Shown piece by piece: positions 36,630-51,030 of a stretch of DNA of 64,000 nt. Where the stretch lies: positions 4,464,001 to 4,528,000 of the forward strand of contig NW_026944387.1 of assembly GCF_033439725.1 (NCBI RefSeq), given 5' to 3'. The stretch is from Neurospora tetraspora (taxonomy: Eukaryota > Ascomycota > Sordariomycetes > Sordariales > Sordariaceae). The position numbers and the translations under genes were made by a program. The number at the start of each line of letters is the position of its first letter. Positions within the stretch are counted from its first letter, which is position 1. Under the pieces are notes generated by a model. It was not told where the DNA came from. It was given only the letters and a program-made list of their open reading frames with translations, and did no database searches.

Positions 36630-39600
36630 ATGGCATCCCGCGACCCTAAAAACAAACCCGCCGCCGCCGGCCCGGCTCCCCCGCCTAACCAGCAACCCTC
36701 CGGCGCCCCGGCCCCGGTAGCAATCATAGGCATGTCCTGCCGCCTGCCCGGAGGTGTCTCGACACCAGGGGAATTTTACCGGATGATGTGTCGCGGACGA
36801 TCAGGGTGGTCCAAAATTCCCAAAGACCGATTCAACCAGGAGGCGTACAACCACCCGAATCCGGACCACAAGGGAACGTTCAACAGTCAGGGCGGGTACT
36901 TCATCAAGCAGGACTTGAGCGGGTTTGACGCGGCGTTTTTTGATGTTACGAGACGGGAGGCGGAGGCTATGGGTTAGTGCTTTCTCTGTTTTGCGTTTGT
37001 TGATCCCCGGAAACAGAGAGGAAAGAGGGAGGAAAAGAAAGTGGAAATGGGGTGGAGAGAAAAGGGGAAGAGAAAAAAAGAAATGGGGGGGAATCAGAGC
37101 AAAATAAAAGGAGACGATGGCTAACAGAAACCAAAAACAGACCCAGCCCAGCGCCTCCTGATGGAATGCACCTACGAAGCCCTGGAAAACGGCGGCATCC
37201 CGCGCGAGCACATTGCAGGTACCCGCACCGGCGTTTTCATCGGCGGGAACTACGGCGAGCACCGAGGCTCGCATATGCGGGACCTCGACACCATCCCCTC
37301 GTTCGATGCAACTGGCAACCAACCGGCTTTCTTGTCCGGCCGATTAGCATACTACTTCAACCTGCACGGCCCGACCTTCACCGTTGATACGGCTTGCTCT
37401 TCATCTCTGCACGCTCTGCACCTTGCCGTCCAGTCCATCAGAAACGGCGAGTCCGACGCAGCAGTGGTGGGAGCGAGCCACCTTATAACTCAACCGGATA
37501 TATGGGTGTCCATGTCCATGCTTCGTCTCTTTTCTGACGCAGGACGGACGTACGCCTTCGATCACAGAGCCAAGTCCGGCTACTCCCGCGGCGAGGGCTG
37601 TGCAGTGATAATTCTCAAAGGCGTCGAACAAGCGCTCAAAGACAACGACCACATTTTCTCCGTCATCTCCCACAGCGGTATCTCCCACAACGGCCGCACC
37701 GTCGGCATCGTCGCCCCCTCCCCGGACGAACAAGAACAGCTTTTGCGGAACGTCTTCACAGCCGCCAAAATCGACCCGCGCGAGGTCGGCTTTTTCGAAG
37801 CCCACGGTACCGGCACGAAGAAGGGCGATCCAATTGAGGCTACAGCCATATACAACGCCGTCGGTCAGCATTTTACTAAAGACGACCCACTGTATATCGG
37901 CAGCAGCAAACCGAATGTTGGACATCTTGAGTGCGCGAGCGGACTGGTGTCGGTTATCAAAGGGGTGCTCTCGCTTTATTACGGGTTCATCCTCCCCAAT
38001 GCGGATTTCGACAAGGAAAACCCGGAGATTCCATTCCAGAAATGGAACATGACGGTCGCCAAAAATCAGAAGCCTTGGCCGGCAACCAAGAAGTATGCAT
38101 GCGTCAACAACTTTGGGTTTTCCGGGAGCAATTCGACGTGTATCTTGGCTGGGCCACCGATCCATCGCGAGATCGAGCTGGGCGAGCATGGCGCGTACAT
38201 CACTCCGAGGCTCTTTGTGCTGTCGGCCAACGATGAGCAGGCGCTAAGGGCGAGTATCCAGGAGCTGGGTATCTGGCTGGAGCAGCATGCCGAGTTGTAT
38301 CAGACTACCATGCCGCGGAATCTGGCGTATACGCTCTGCCAGCGAAGGTCGCATTTCCCGTGGAGGGTGACGATCGTTGAGACGATTTGTTCTGGTCTTG
38401 CGGGATCGCTAAACGGACACGACCTCACTCCCATGCGCGCTTCGTCAGAACAACCACGGCTGGCATTCATCTTCACCGGCCAAGGAGCGCAATGGTATGC
38501 CATGGGCCGCGAGCTCTTGCAGACCCATCCCGTTTTCCTAAAGGCTATCAAGCGAGCCGATGAAGCTTTGCGAAAGGTGGGCGCTGATTTCTCCATTTAC
38601 GAAGAACTCACACGGGACAAGGAGACGACCAAGGTAGGGCAGGCGCACATCTCCCAGCCCATCTGCTCCGCTGTGCAGTTGGCGTTGGTAGACCTGCTGG
38701 ACTCATTCGGCATCAAGCCCGGTGCGGTCACGGGCCACTCCTCCGGCGAGATCGGTGCCGCGTACGCAGCTGGCGCGCTGACCTTTGAAGGAGCGATGGA
38801 AGCCGCTTACTACCGCGGCCAAATGATTGTCGAGCTGAAGAAAGCGCACCCCGAACTCAAAGGCTCCATGCTTGCCGTGGGCTCAGGTGCCCAAGACTGC
38901 GAACCTCTTCTCCAGCAGATCAACACCTCGGGATCCAAAGCGGTAGTGGCTTGCGAAAACTCGCCCTCCTCCACCACCATATCGGGCGACGAAGCCGCCG
39001 TCGACCGGGTCGCCGAGCTGTTCCAGAAGAAGGGCACCTTCAACCGCAAGCTCTTCGTCGACGTCGCCTACCACTCCCCGCACATGGCCTTGATCGCCGA
39101 CAATTACCTCCGAGCCGTCTCGCACATTCAGCCGCCTGATTCGCGTTCCTCTTCAACCGTAGAGTTTTACTCCTCCCTGCACGCCCGCCGCCTATCCTCC
39201 CTCTCGGAGCTGGGGCCGTCTTACTGGGTCAACAACCTCACGCAGCCCGTCCGCTTTTCCACAGCGTTGCAACACCTCATCTCCGGCTTCCGGCCGGATA
39301 TCCTGCTCGAAGTCGGTCCCCATGCGGCGTTGAAAGGGCCGATAATGCAAACCATCAAGTACCTCTCTTCTCCTTCCCGCGGCACTTCCCCTTCTACCTC
39401 CAAGCCGTCCTCCGGGACTCCCTCCCCGAGCGCTGCCAACATCGCTGCAACAGCCACCAAGCTCACCTACCTCTCTGTCCTCGACCGCTCCAAGTCCGCC
39501 GCGCAATCTGCCCTCGAAGCGACCGGTGCTCTCTTCACCCGGGGCTATCAGGGGCTAAACTGGTTCAACATCAACCACAACCGGGAGGAGTACGAGCGTC

Positions 39601-42600
39601 CGGACTTGGTCGCGGGGTTGTACAGCTATCCCTGGTCTAGGCAGTCATATTGGACTGAGAGCAGAATTGCGAGGCAGCATCGGTTGAAGCCATTCCCGAG
39701 ACATGATTTGCTGGGTGTCCTGGCAGATTGGAGTTCAGATATTGAGCCTACTTGGAGGAATGTGTTGAGTGGAAGGGACTTACCTTGGTTGAAGGATTAT
39801 GCTGTCCAAGGCCAGGGTCAAAGACGGAGGATGGTCTTCCCAGCGTCAGGGTTTGTGGCCATGGTTGTGGAGGCGGCGGGGCAGCTGCATTTGATGAGGC
39901 GAGAGGGAGATGTTGGGCCGAAGGAGGCGAGCAAGTTTGAGGTTAAAGACCTGAGAGTTGAGGAGCAGTTGTGGTTGGAGGATGAGGAGAAGGAGTACGA
40001 GGTGCTGCTTACCATCCGGCCTGGCAACGATACTGGCCAGCCAGACTCATTTCGAATCAGCTCGTTTGAGCAGAGTTGCGGATGGCATGAGCATTGCACA
40101 GGTTTTGTCAAGGTTGACTCTGCCTCGCCTGTCCGCCGCCAGCCTCTCGGCTTGTCAAGGCCGCGGGCGCAGTCTCATTCCAAGACTGTAACCTTCGGCG
40201 ATGACGCTGTCACCTCCGCCTCTTCCCTAGACGGACAGTCCGACTCCGCAGCTTCATCCCCCAAACCAGCTTCGTCCTCGGCCTCAGACGTTGACATTAC
40301 CACCGAAGCAGACGGGTCAGCAGCCCAAGCCCAAGGTTCAACAACCCCCGACACACCCCCCTGCTCCGGGCACAGCGCCTCTGCCTCCGCTTCCCTCGAC
40401 AAGAGGAAGCTCGAACAGAAGCTTGAGCACGCGAAGCCCACACACCCGCATAATCTGGAGCTTCACTCAAGCGAGACCATCTACGGTCACCTGGCTTCCG
40501 TCGGTTCTCAATACCCCAGCGATTTCAAGACTTTGATGGAGGTGCATGCGAATGAAAACACCGCCGCGGCTAACTGTGTGGTGAGAGAGACCAAGACGGA
40601 GATGCCGTTGGAGCATGAGACTGGGTATAAAATCCATCCGGCCGTGTTGGACGGGTTGTTGCAGCTCCCTTTGTTGAGTTTGGGTGCCGGTGGGCATGAT
40701 AAGTCCGCTGGAACGTCGTACTTGCCAGCAGCGATCAGACATTTGAGTATCAGTTCGCGATTGAAGAAGAAGCCCGGTCAAACCTTCTGCACTCACTCTA
40801 ACGTAGAGGACAGCAGCAAGGGGGGTGAAGCAAGCTTCATGATCGAAGCCTTTGCTTCCCCAGGCTCCGAGACCGCGGCGATCTCGATCGCTGGGTTGCA
40901 GTTTGAGAGTCTGGAAGCTCAGAAGGAGGAAAGTGGTGGGCCGAGGGAGTTGTGTTTCCAGGTCAGATGGGGGGAGTTGAAGGCTGGAAACAGGCCCGAC
41001 GCCGATAACAGGGATGATAACAAGGCCGATATAAAAGAACCAAAGGACGAGCCCACTCGCAACATAGCAATCATAACCGAAACACCCAACCCCAACACAT
41101 CTCCACTGATCAAAGCTGTCTATAACCAGATTGAGGAGCAGACAGGAAAGCAGGCACGGATCTCTTCCATACAGAAGATCGCTGACTTTTCCAACTCCTC
41201 CTTCCTGGTTCTCTCCGAACTCGACCAACCCCTCGTCAGCTCCCTCGCCAATAAGAACTCTGCTGCAGAAAAGCAATTAGACCAGATCAAAAAGCTTTTG
41301 ACCACGTCGCCGGGACTGCTCTGGGTAACCCGCGGCGCAACCCGCTTCCCAACCTCCCCGAATTCCAACATGGCTCTGGGTCTGTTGAGGACGGCGAGGA
41401 GTGAAGCTTCGGCGGTTGCTGCCGCATTGGATTTGGATCCTGAATCGAGACTTTCTGCTGAGCAGCAGGCCAACTTGATTCTTCAGGCGTTCAAATTGTC
41501 TGTCCTCTCCTCCTCTTCTGCCGCAAACGACGAGAAAGATGCCGAAAGTGCAGAGCTAGAATTCGCGGAGGAGCAGGGCAAGCTATACGTCCCAAGATTG
41601 GAACCTGATCAGCGGCTCAACCTTGAAATCGCCCGCGAACTCGGTCCCTCCATCCCCTACACACAGTCTTTCCATCAAGACTCTCCCGAGGAGCTCAACG
41701 GGCTGAGGCAATTAGAACTGGCGCCCAGCCAAGGACCTAAGGGTGAGCTGGATAACCTCCACTTCGAAGACCGCCCCGAGCATGTCTTGAGAGACGACGA
41801 GGTAGAGATCCTAGTAGCGGCAAGCGCGATCACTCTCGATGATGTCGACCACATCCAGCAGGGCGCCTCCCACCACCACCGCATCGCGAGGGGCTGTTCC
41901 GGCACCGTCTCCCGCGTTGGTAAGGGGGTTCATGAGGTCGCTGTCGGCGCCAACGTCTGTGCCCTAGCGGAGGGCCGGTTCGGCACGCACGCCCGAGCAA
42001 AGGTAACCAGCGTGGTGCCGCTGAGCAGCAGCAGGATAACGCCCGAAGTAGGCGCCACGATTCCCGTTTATGTCGCTCGCGCGTGGCGCGCCCTCGTCAC
42101 CCTCGGCCACGTACACAAAGGCACCAAGTTAATGATTCAGCTGTCCGGACCGACGAGCGTGGCGGCGGTGGAGATTGCCAAATCCTTGGGCGCAGATACG
42201 TGGGTGTACGTCACCAACGACGTCGAAGCCGACACGGCGCGGAAGATGGGCTTTGCGGAAGAAAGGATGTTGGATGAGCGAAGCATTTATCTCCGAAGAA
42301 AGTTCGATAAAGCCACCGGCGGGACAGGGTTCGAGGTGATCTTGACAGTGTCGGGGGGCAGGAATGAAGGCGAAAGCAAAGCCTGGCAATGCCTAGCTGA
42401 CTTTGGCCGGTTGGTAGAGATCAGAGCATCGGGGACGCAGAGTTCGAGGCCGCAATTGAGCGCTAACGCGACGTTTGCGAGCATCGATATGGTCAGCTTG
42501 GCCGTGGGCAGGCCGCAGGAGATGCAAGAGACGTTGGCGGCCGTCATGCAAAAGCTGGAGAAGGGGGAGTTCCAGCCGCCGACCAAGACGCATGTTTATA

Positions 42601-43935
42601 AGGTGCCTGAACTATCAGCGGCGCTGGAGTGGGTGAGGGGGGGCGTGACGGTGTACCCGGTTGTGGTGGCTGCTGGAGGGAAAGATCAGGTTAAGGTATG
42701 TCATCTGGAGGAGGCTGTCAGTTTAGGCAAGTGGCTAACGAATAACAGGCAACATACCGCAAGTCGAGGGGTATCTTCCGGAGGGACGGGACTCATATCA
42801 TCATCGGTGGCACCGGCGGCCTCGGTCGGTCGATGGCCAAGTACATGGCTGAGCATGGTGCCCGAAACATCGTCCTGCTGTCGAGAAGCGGCGGAGGAAG
42901 GGAGATGGTTGAGCAGCTGGAGGAGGAGATTGCTTGCCCTGATCTGAACATCCGGGTGAAGAAGTGCGACGCGAGCGATGAAAGGCAAGTGCGCGAGTTG
43001 GTGAAAGACTGCGCCCGAGAGTTGCCGAGTATTTGTGGTGTCATCCACGCCGCCATGGTTTTGAGGGTATGTGCCCCGTCCCCTCGATGAGGATCCCAGC
43101 TAACAGAACCCAGGACGTCCTCCTCGAAAGCATGTCCTTCCCTGACTTTTCCCAAGTCATCCAGCCCAAATTTGCTGGCGCCTGGAATGTGCACAACGTC
43201 CTCTCGGATACCGGTGCCAACCTCGACTACTTTGTTGTCCTCTCCTCGGCCGCTGGCATCCTGGGCTCCCGTGGCCAGGGCGCTTACGCAGCAGCCAACA
43301 CCTTCCTCGACTCCTTTGTGCAATACCGCGTGCGCAACGGCCTCCCAGGCACCTCTCTCGACCTCACAGCCGTCACCGACGCCGGATACCTCGCCGAGAA
43401 CGCTGAGCGGCAGGAAGACATTATCCGCAACTTTGGCAACGAGACCGTCTCGGAGCAGGAAGTCCTCGCCTTGTTGTCTGCCGCGGTCCGCGGGGTCAGC
43501 CCGCCTCAAGTCCTCACCGGCCTCAAGTTACACCTCCAGTCTGATGGGTCATGGCCGTACTATGCCTCGGACGCGCGCTTCACTCAACTCAAAGCCGACT
43601 CTCTCGCGGCCGCTGAGCGTGAAGGTCTCGTTCCCAAAGCCGCAGCGTCCCCGGGCAATGCCTTCCGGGCAGCCAAGACGGACGAGGAGGCGATTGCCAT
43701 TGCGGGCCAGGGCATCCTCCAGAAGCTGTCGGATGTGTTGACGATTGACGTGGCGAACCTGGATGCGACGAGGAACATTACGGGTTACGGGTTGGATTCC
43801 CTGACGGCCATTGAGCTGAGGAACTGGATTGCCAAGGAGTTGAGGGCCAATTTGCAGATTTTGGAGTTGTTGAGTAGTGGAACGGTGAATGATCTGGCGG
43901 CGATTATTGTACAAAAGACGAGGGCCGGGACATAG
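36630..43935 (+). CDS. Reducing type I polyketide synthase (KS-AT-DH-ER-KR-ACP)
   Basis: Four exons (36630-36972, 37141-42695, 42749-43066, 43114-43935), GT-AG, phases consistent, 2345 residues. Ketosynthase: Cys200 in DTACSSSLHAL, His336 in EAHGTGTKKGDP, NVGHLECASG. Acyltransferase: FIFTGQGAQW, Ser near 648 in GHSSGEIGAAYAAG. Dehydratase: the usual catalytic His is Tyr1001 (WLKDYAVQG before MVFPASGFVAM), while Asp1285 of DGLLQ is kept; a Ser/Ala-rich insert of about 90 residues splits the domain. No methyltransferase motif was seen. Enoylreductase: present, but the cofactor loop reads QLSGPTSVAAVEIAKSLGA, without the GGVG glycines. Ketoreductase: IIIGGTGGLGRSMA, catalytic Tyr2130 in GQGAYAAAN. 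ACP: Ser2301 in GLDSLTAIEL. No thioesterase is present, so release needs a partner enzyme. The product is unknown. Confidence 0.93.
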
Positions 43936-45311
43936 ATTGTACGATTGGCGCATGTTTTGGTTTGATTTTGGGACGAGGTCTTTGGATACATTTAGTTTCT
44001 GGAATTGGTGTTGTATTATAGTATGGCAAAGGGGAACATGTCATGATACCAGGAATAGACTGCCGATTTCGTTCTCCGTGTGTTGGTCCAGGAAGAAGAA
44101 GTCATGATTTGCGCTCGGGAGTTGTTATGGACAAAGATATCTCGGCCATTGGTGTTTGTTTGGTCCGAGAATCGTAATGAGCACTGGTAAAACAACAAGG
44201 AGAAGAATGGAAAGGATGGTCTTTCTAACAAAAGGTCGAGAAGAGGGAAGGGAATGCCCCGCCTGGAGGGGAAATAAAGACAAGAAGAGCACTTTGGAGT
44301 TGGGTTGGCCACGACCTGACTGCCACAGCTGGCGATGGGAGGAGAGGTGATTCAGTCTGATATTGTCGTGGGATGGTCAAGTAGACCTGAAACTGAAGTG
44401 ATAAAAGTTCCAGTCAGAAAGGCGGCACATTTGTTTGGGTTGTATCATGGCATCTTGGTTGGTTGATGTCGAGTGACCTGACGAGGTTGACCAGAGAAAG
44501 TTGAACAAGTTGAAGTTGGAGCAAACAGCAATTGAGGGTGCACAGACCCCACAATTAAAAGTACCCCTGGCAGCTGTTAGTGCACTGCCCTGTTCGTACC
44601 ATAATTTACCGCTACGGCAGTCACTCTGCTAACACTACCACATTCCAGGTTTCTCGGCTGGCTCCGATGACCCCGCCAATCATTTAGCACGTACCTCTTT
44701 GTCTCTCCGACCAAGCAAAACACAGAACAGCCATATCACGAGCAATAGACGACGGACCAAGCGCCCGAACAAACAGACCATCTGAAACATGAATCTGTGC
44801 CCAATGATTTCCGTTTTTAGGTGTCGGCAACATCCCCTTCCATGTTGAGGTCGTGAGGACCAAGGCAGCCCCGGGTCAAAAGACTCCCGTCAAGAGGCCG
44901 CCGTCAAGGTTTCAGAGCCACCGGCACTTAACAATATCCACTGTTGTCCGCTGTTTCAAACAGTGGGCTGGGCTGCTCCAGTTCAACTCCAGCAACTCCA
45001 GAGTCCAGTTGCACCTCCGGTCTGTTTCCGACTCGCGATAATTTAGGACAACCACGATCCCAACCCGACCCGACTGCCCTTCTGACCAGCCACCGTCGTC
45101 ACCGTTCCCGTCTTTTCGGCACCCGACCAAGACACAGCCCCCGCGGCTACCCCTTTTGGTTGAACCACACGACAGTTCCACGACAGCATCACAACACTTG
45201 TCCTGCTGACAGGCAAGCAAGATATTAGTTTGGATTACAAGAGTTGGGAATATCCACGACATCACTTTACAACATCTCTCGAACCGCATATCGCATCATC
45301 ATAAACCGCAC
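43936..45311. other. Intergenic, nothing recognised
   Basis: 3' region of the PKS and 5' region of the next gene; only short frames. Confidence 0.55.
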
Positions 45312-47488
45312 ATGGCCGCCCGACCCCACGTGGAAGCGAGGTCTCTCTCGACACTCAACTCCCTCGCCGCCAACCCCCCGCAATACCCTCACAGCGCCGA
45401 TGTCAAGGAGTCGTTGACCTTGTACATATCACGAGTCCCCGGGAGTCGAGGTATGCCCCCATTCCCATATCCCCCCCTTACCTTAGTTATCTCTCGTTAA
45501 CAAGCCGGGGAACAGATGTCATCCTTTCCCCCTTCCGTCCGCAGCGCAAGAACGTGACGGTAGAAGACATTAACAATGCCCTCTACCTGATACACCTTGA
45601 CCTGCCCACGGACGAGCTCCTAGTCGAAAATACCCGCCCGAACGAGACATCCACTGCCGCATCGCCTCGAACTAGTGGTGAGAGCGCGAGGAGTGTGATT
45701 CCCCGGAAACCGTTACCGCCTAGTGCCCGTGTTGAGATTCCGACTCCGAGACAACCGCCCGCGACCGCCTCTGCGACTCAGAACGAGAACAATGCGCCGA
45801 AGAATACGGGGCCGGTACCGACCAGATCGCCCTCTGTTAGACGTACAAGCTCTGTTAGACGTACAGGCTCTGTTAGACGCCCACAAGCCCCGGGTTTGGA
45901 GAGGGTTGAGCGGGCTGTAGCTGCTCAGGCGCCTGTTGCTGGGAAAGATGGATACACACCGAACCCGATGTTCCAGCCCAGCCTAGTTTCTGAACCGCCT
46001 TCGAGACCGGCACTTCAGCTCCCTCCCCCGGCCGAGAACCTAGCAGCCATGCGCCGCTCCTTTGGCCCACGACCACAGACCGCTTTGACAATCCCCGAGG
46101 AGCCGGTCGTTAGCCCTGGGACCACCACCCCGACAAATAACCGACCCATCACACCTACTGATCAGACACTTTACACTCCCACTTCCAACGTCCCCCGACC
46201 CGGCGATGGGATCCTCTCCCCCTCTACGGTCACCCGTGCTCGCGCCCCCAGCAACTCGAAACTAGCAGCAACAATCCCTTTCACCCTCACACTCATCCGG
46301 CGGGATCCTTCGACCAACCTCCAGTGGAACGTGGGCAAGATCTCTTCGTTTGAGACGAACATACCTACTCCGGAGTCTGCGCATCCGGATCTTGGTGAGC
46401 CGCACGATGCGTCAACCACTGAACAGCCGCCACCAATTGCGACGCAGTTGATCGATGTCCACTTGGAGACCTCGGGGTATGCAAAGTATAGGGGGATGCC
46501 CAGCCGCGCGAACATTGAGGCTTTGCGGCCGACGTCCCCTCAGTCCTTTGCCCGGACGCTACAAGGCTTAGGGACGGGTTCGGGTAGTACAAGTGGGAAT
46601 GGAAGTCTGGGAAGTCTGGGCTCAAGTGGAAGTCCGCAAAAGCAGATCATGGGTGTAGCACACAGGGAAGTTGAGGAAGGGTTTCATCGCCAGGTGGTAA
46701 TGGCCTACACCAAGTCCTGGACCTCCGGTTTCAAAGGCGCTTTCAAGCGACACTCCCGGTCAGGTTCCGCCTCTGCCACCGTCGGCGATATTTCGGGACA
46801 TGCTCGCCATGGCAGCTCCTCAACAATCGGCTCAGCCGACATATCGCCTAACGAACACCAAACCCCCCAATCTCCCCCACCCAACCACAACCGCCAGGAG
46901 TCTATGGGTGGTGGCCAACTTATAACCCAACCAGGTCCCAACCTCCGCCCCAAAGGCTACGTCTTCCTCTCCCCCTGGCTAGGCCGCTGCGAATTCCGCA
47001 CCGGCTCCACCGGCCGCTCTCTCAAATGTCGCCACATCCTCGACGAGCACACGGGCGGTATCACACAAATCGACCCAGCCAAACTCGCCCAATCCGTCCG
47101 CGACGCGCCCACCATCGGCCAATCCCGAGGCGACTCCCTCAGCTCCGCCATAACCGGCGCCAAGCCCGTTTCCGAACTCCGCTTCAACTTACCCTCCGAA
47201 CCACGCTCCCCTGGCGCCGGCGGCGAGAACAGTACTCAGACCGGATCGAAGCGCCATCGATTCACCAAGTTCCTAGGTCTAGAACCGCCCAGTTCAGAGG
47301 AGGATTACTTTGACGACGAAGATATCATGGATCTGGCACTGGGCAGAGAAGATGCGGGTGGAGGAAGCAGGGGGAAGAGAGCGAAGCTCGGGAAGCTGAT
47401 TATTCATGATGAGGGACTGAAGATGCTGGATTTGGTCGTGGCGGCTAATATGGGGGTTTGGTGGAATACGTGGGAGAAGAGGTTTTGA
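45312..47488 (+). CDS. Conserved-type protein of unknown function
   Basis: Two exons, 45312-45450 and 45516-47488, joined with GT-AG and matching phase (SR-D-VILSPF), give 703 residues. The N-terminal 85 residues look like a compact domain (VKESLTLYISRVPGS to VTVEDINNALYLIHLDLP). A disordered Pro/Ser/Thr-rich segment with three near-identical SVRRT units follows, coded by an 18-bp tandem repeat near 45832-45880. A second folded region (IPFTLTLIRRDPSTNLQWNV, TQLIDVHLETSGYAKY) comes next, then GYVFLSPWLGRCEFRTG with SLKCRHILD, and a final block ending LKMLDLVVAANMGVWWNTW. The domain islands with CRHIL-type residues suggest a structured conserved protein; I do not recognise the family. Confidence 0.8.
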
Positions 47489-48249
47489 GAGACCGAGGGG
47501 GATCTGTCGAGAGGAGGTTTGGGTGGCGTCAGTGGCATGGGGACATCGGGAGATGGAGAGGAGGATTAGAGAGGGAAAGAGGGCTCTGTCGAAGATGGTA
47601 GTTTTGGTAGGGGGGTGGAAAGGTTAGGAGGAATGGGATGATGGAGGAGAAGACCGAGTTTGGTGGGTGAGGAAAGGAAACAGTACATAGACAGCATGGC
47701 ATAGATAAGATACCCATAACGTAGCATGGTCAGAGGTAGCATGGCATGATGGATGAATTATGACTGATGATTTGAGCTGGAAATGTCTTTTCATTGCCGG
47801 TGATTTCTATGGCGACCCTGATGCTTGTTTCTTATTTGGTGGCAGAGGAGACAGAACATATCGTCTCCGAACTAGAGTAGGGGTATAGCATAGGCACATT
47901 CAGCCGGCAACAAAACACCAAAGGTTAACCATGGCCAGGGTTTTAATTACTTCCTGGAAAGATGACCAAACATGGACCTACCATGGCATAATTGGTTTCA
48001 ACGTAGCTGCTTTTCAAGTAACAGCAAAAAAGGAGCAGCTTCCGACCCGAATGAGACTTGGTTGTCATTCGCAGCTCAAGAAACGTGATGCAATTTCCAG
48101 GAAAAACATTACTCAACCTCCAAAGCAGTTGAGCACCTCCAAGACATCACCAGCTCAGTCGAAGAAGGGAAAAAACTAAAAAGGCAGAGCAGGTATCGCG
48201 ACTCGAATAAACATACCGACGCAACAAGTAAGACATGCCGAAGACTAGC
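47489..48249. other. Intergenic, nothing recognised
   Basis: A frame of 82 codons (47931-48179) has no recognised motif and is not called. Confidence 0.5.
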
Positions 48250-48254
48250 AAAAA
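48250..48254 (-). terminator. Pol III T-run after tRNA-Ser
   Basis: Five A bases on the plus strand give T5 on the minus strand, 13 nt past the tRNA 3' end. Confidence 0.55.
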
Positions 48255-48267
48255 GGAAGAAGCTCAT

Positions 48268-48367
48268 CGTCAACTAGAGGGTTCGAACCTCTGCGGGCGA
48301 ACCCAACAGATAGCTGAATAATGATGGTTATTCAAGTCTGTCGCCTTAACCACTCGGCCAAGTTGAC
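48268..48367 (-). tRNA. tRNA-Ser (anticodon UGA) with 19-nt intron
   Basis: Acceptor stem GTCAACT with AGTTGAC is fully paired, discriminator G. D arm contains TGGCCGAGTGGTTAAGGC (A box). The anticodon stem ACAGA/TCTGT encloses a loop CTTGAA plus A38, giving anticodon TGA (reads UCA, Ser). The intron lies at about 48312-48330, directly 3' of position 37, and contains TTCA, which can pair with the anticodon, as usual for nuclear tRNA introns. A long variable arm (GGGTTCGCCC) marks it as class II. T arm AGAGGTTCGAACCCTCT. Confidence 0.92.
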
Positions 48368-49039
48368 AAGTGGATGAGTGTTGTTAAACAGGTCAGAAAG
48401 GGGAGTTAATATGGGGGAAGCTACCAGTAGTACCAGCGGGTTGGGTTTGGAGCTTCAAAGTGGGGTCAACTGGTAAGCTTTGGTGGGGAACTAATCGCGA
48501 TAAGATACGCCTGGATCACGTGCCTCCTCATGCCTTCGCGACACAGCTCACCGGCCGCAGCCAATTGCAGCTCAGCCTTTCCAATCCACTGTGCTGTGGC
48601 TCCCAAGGCTCTGGAAGTGGACTGTCGGCGATACTCCAAGCACAGGGATCCATCGACGACCGACGTCAAGTTATCGCAGCCCGGGGATTGTGCTGAACGT
48701 CGCCTCCATCCGTCAGGTTCGTGCGCTGTCTCCGCTTCCCTTGAACTACTTCGATCCACTCTATGATACCGTCCCGATTTGGTTCTGGTCGTTACCAACG
48801 GAACTGAAGTTCGAAGCCGAAACAGAAACGACATCGGGGTGCAAGTTGTCGCAGTCGCAAGCGCAGAGCAGTGTACAGTATTAACTTGCGACATCAAACC
48901 AGGCTCGCGACGACAACCACTCCTCTAATATCACCCGGCGCAAACGAAAGTACCTAGCTGCCGTCACCCTTCCAATTACCAACCTAATCACCACCACCAC
49001 CACCACCACCCACCGTCTTCATCACAACCAACCGCCACC
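48368..49039. other. Upstream region of the complex I gene
   Basis: Overlapping short frames; a run of CCACCA units lies just before the start codon of the next gene. Nothing else seen. Confidence 0.5.
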
Positions 49040-50186
<1,147 letters not shown>

Positions 50187-51030
50187 AGGGGTTTCATTTT
50201 GAGGACCGGCTAACAGGACGGACGATGAGGACGGATATTCTTTTTCGTTGTTGCTATGCTAGAGCTTCGGGACCAGCAGTTTCGGACGGGTTGCGGTATC
50301 AACAGGACGCACCATGTGTTATAGAAGGCAGGCAGGCAGGCAAACAAGGCTGTAGACACGTTTGCGGTTAACCTCAAAATCGCCTTTCATCATTCCATCT
50401 TGGTGTATGAAAAAGGGGCATGTGTCAGGCTGGTAGACTGTTTGCTGCAAGGCTGATTGTACAATTACCATCTGTAAGATACAGTACAAGCTGACATCGT
50501 CATGAACTCCATTCCATCGTATCCATCAACCAGGATTACCCGCCTAACAGCCGAGTGGAGTGATTCTGCCCGTGGGGTGTTAGTGGAGTATCTGCTTGAC
50601 ACATTTCTCCGCAGTGGAATTCCATGTCCGCAGTCGTCCGCAGTGTGCAAAAAGGTACCAGGGCGACCAGCACGTGACTCAAGCAAGAAGCTTCCATGGC
50701 TTGCGGGGACGGGAACATCGAGGTACGGAGGTACCTTGTACACGCTGGAGCTCCAGAGGTTAGCTTGGCCGCCCGCAGTGCCCGCACCCACCGGCTTCCC
50801 GCGCCCGGCGTAGTAGGCGAGAAATTTATCATCATCATCGCTGATTCCAGCCAACCACGGCCCAGAAATCCACCTCCAGCTAGAGAAACCCGCAACAACC
50901 TCGTCCGAGAACCACCGAGCCAGTACAGTAGCGTCACTCATTTTCGGCCACAGCCTTTGTCACCCGCCAACCACACAACACCCGACCCGACCACGCGCAA
51001 TTGACTGTCATTAATAAAACATCAGCCAAA
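50187..51030. other. Region between two complex I genes
   Basis: 3' region of the TYKY gene and promoter of the ACP gene; short frames only. Confidence 0.55.

Noticed and set aside
47931-48179. Frame of 82 codons as a small gene
   Set aside because: No motif, no splice structure, no recognisable relatives; within expectation for chance.
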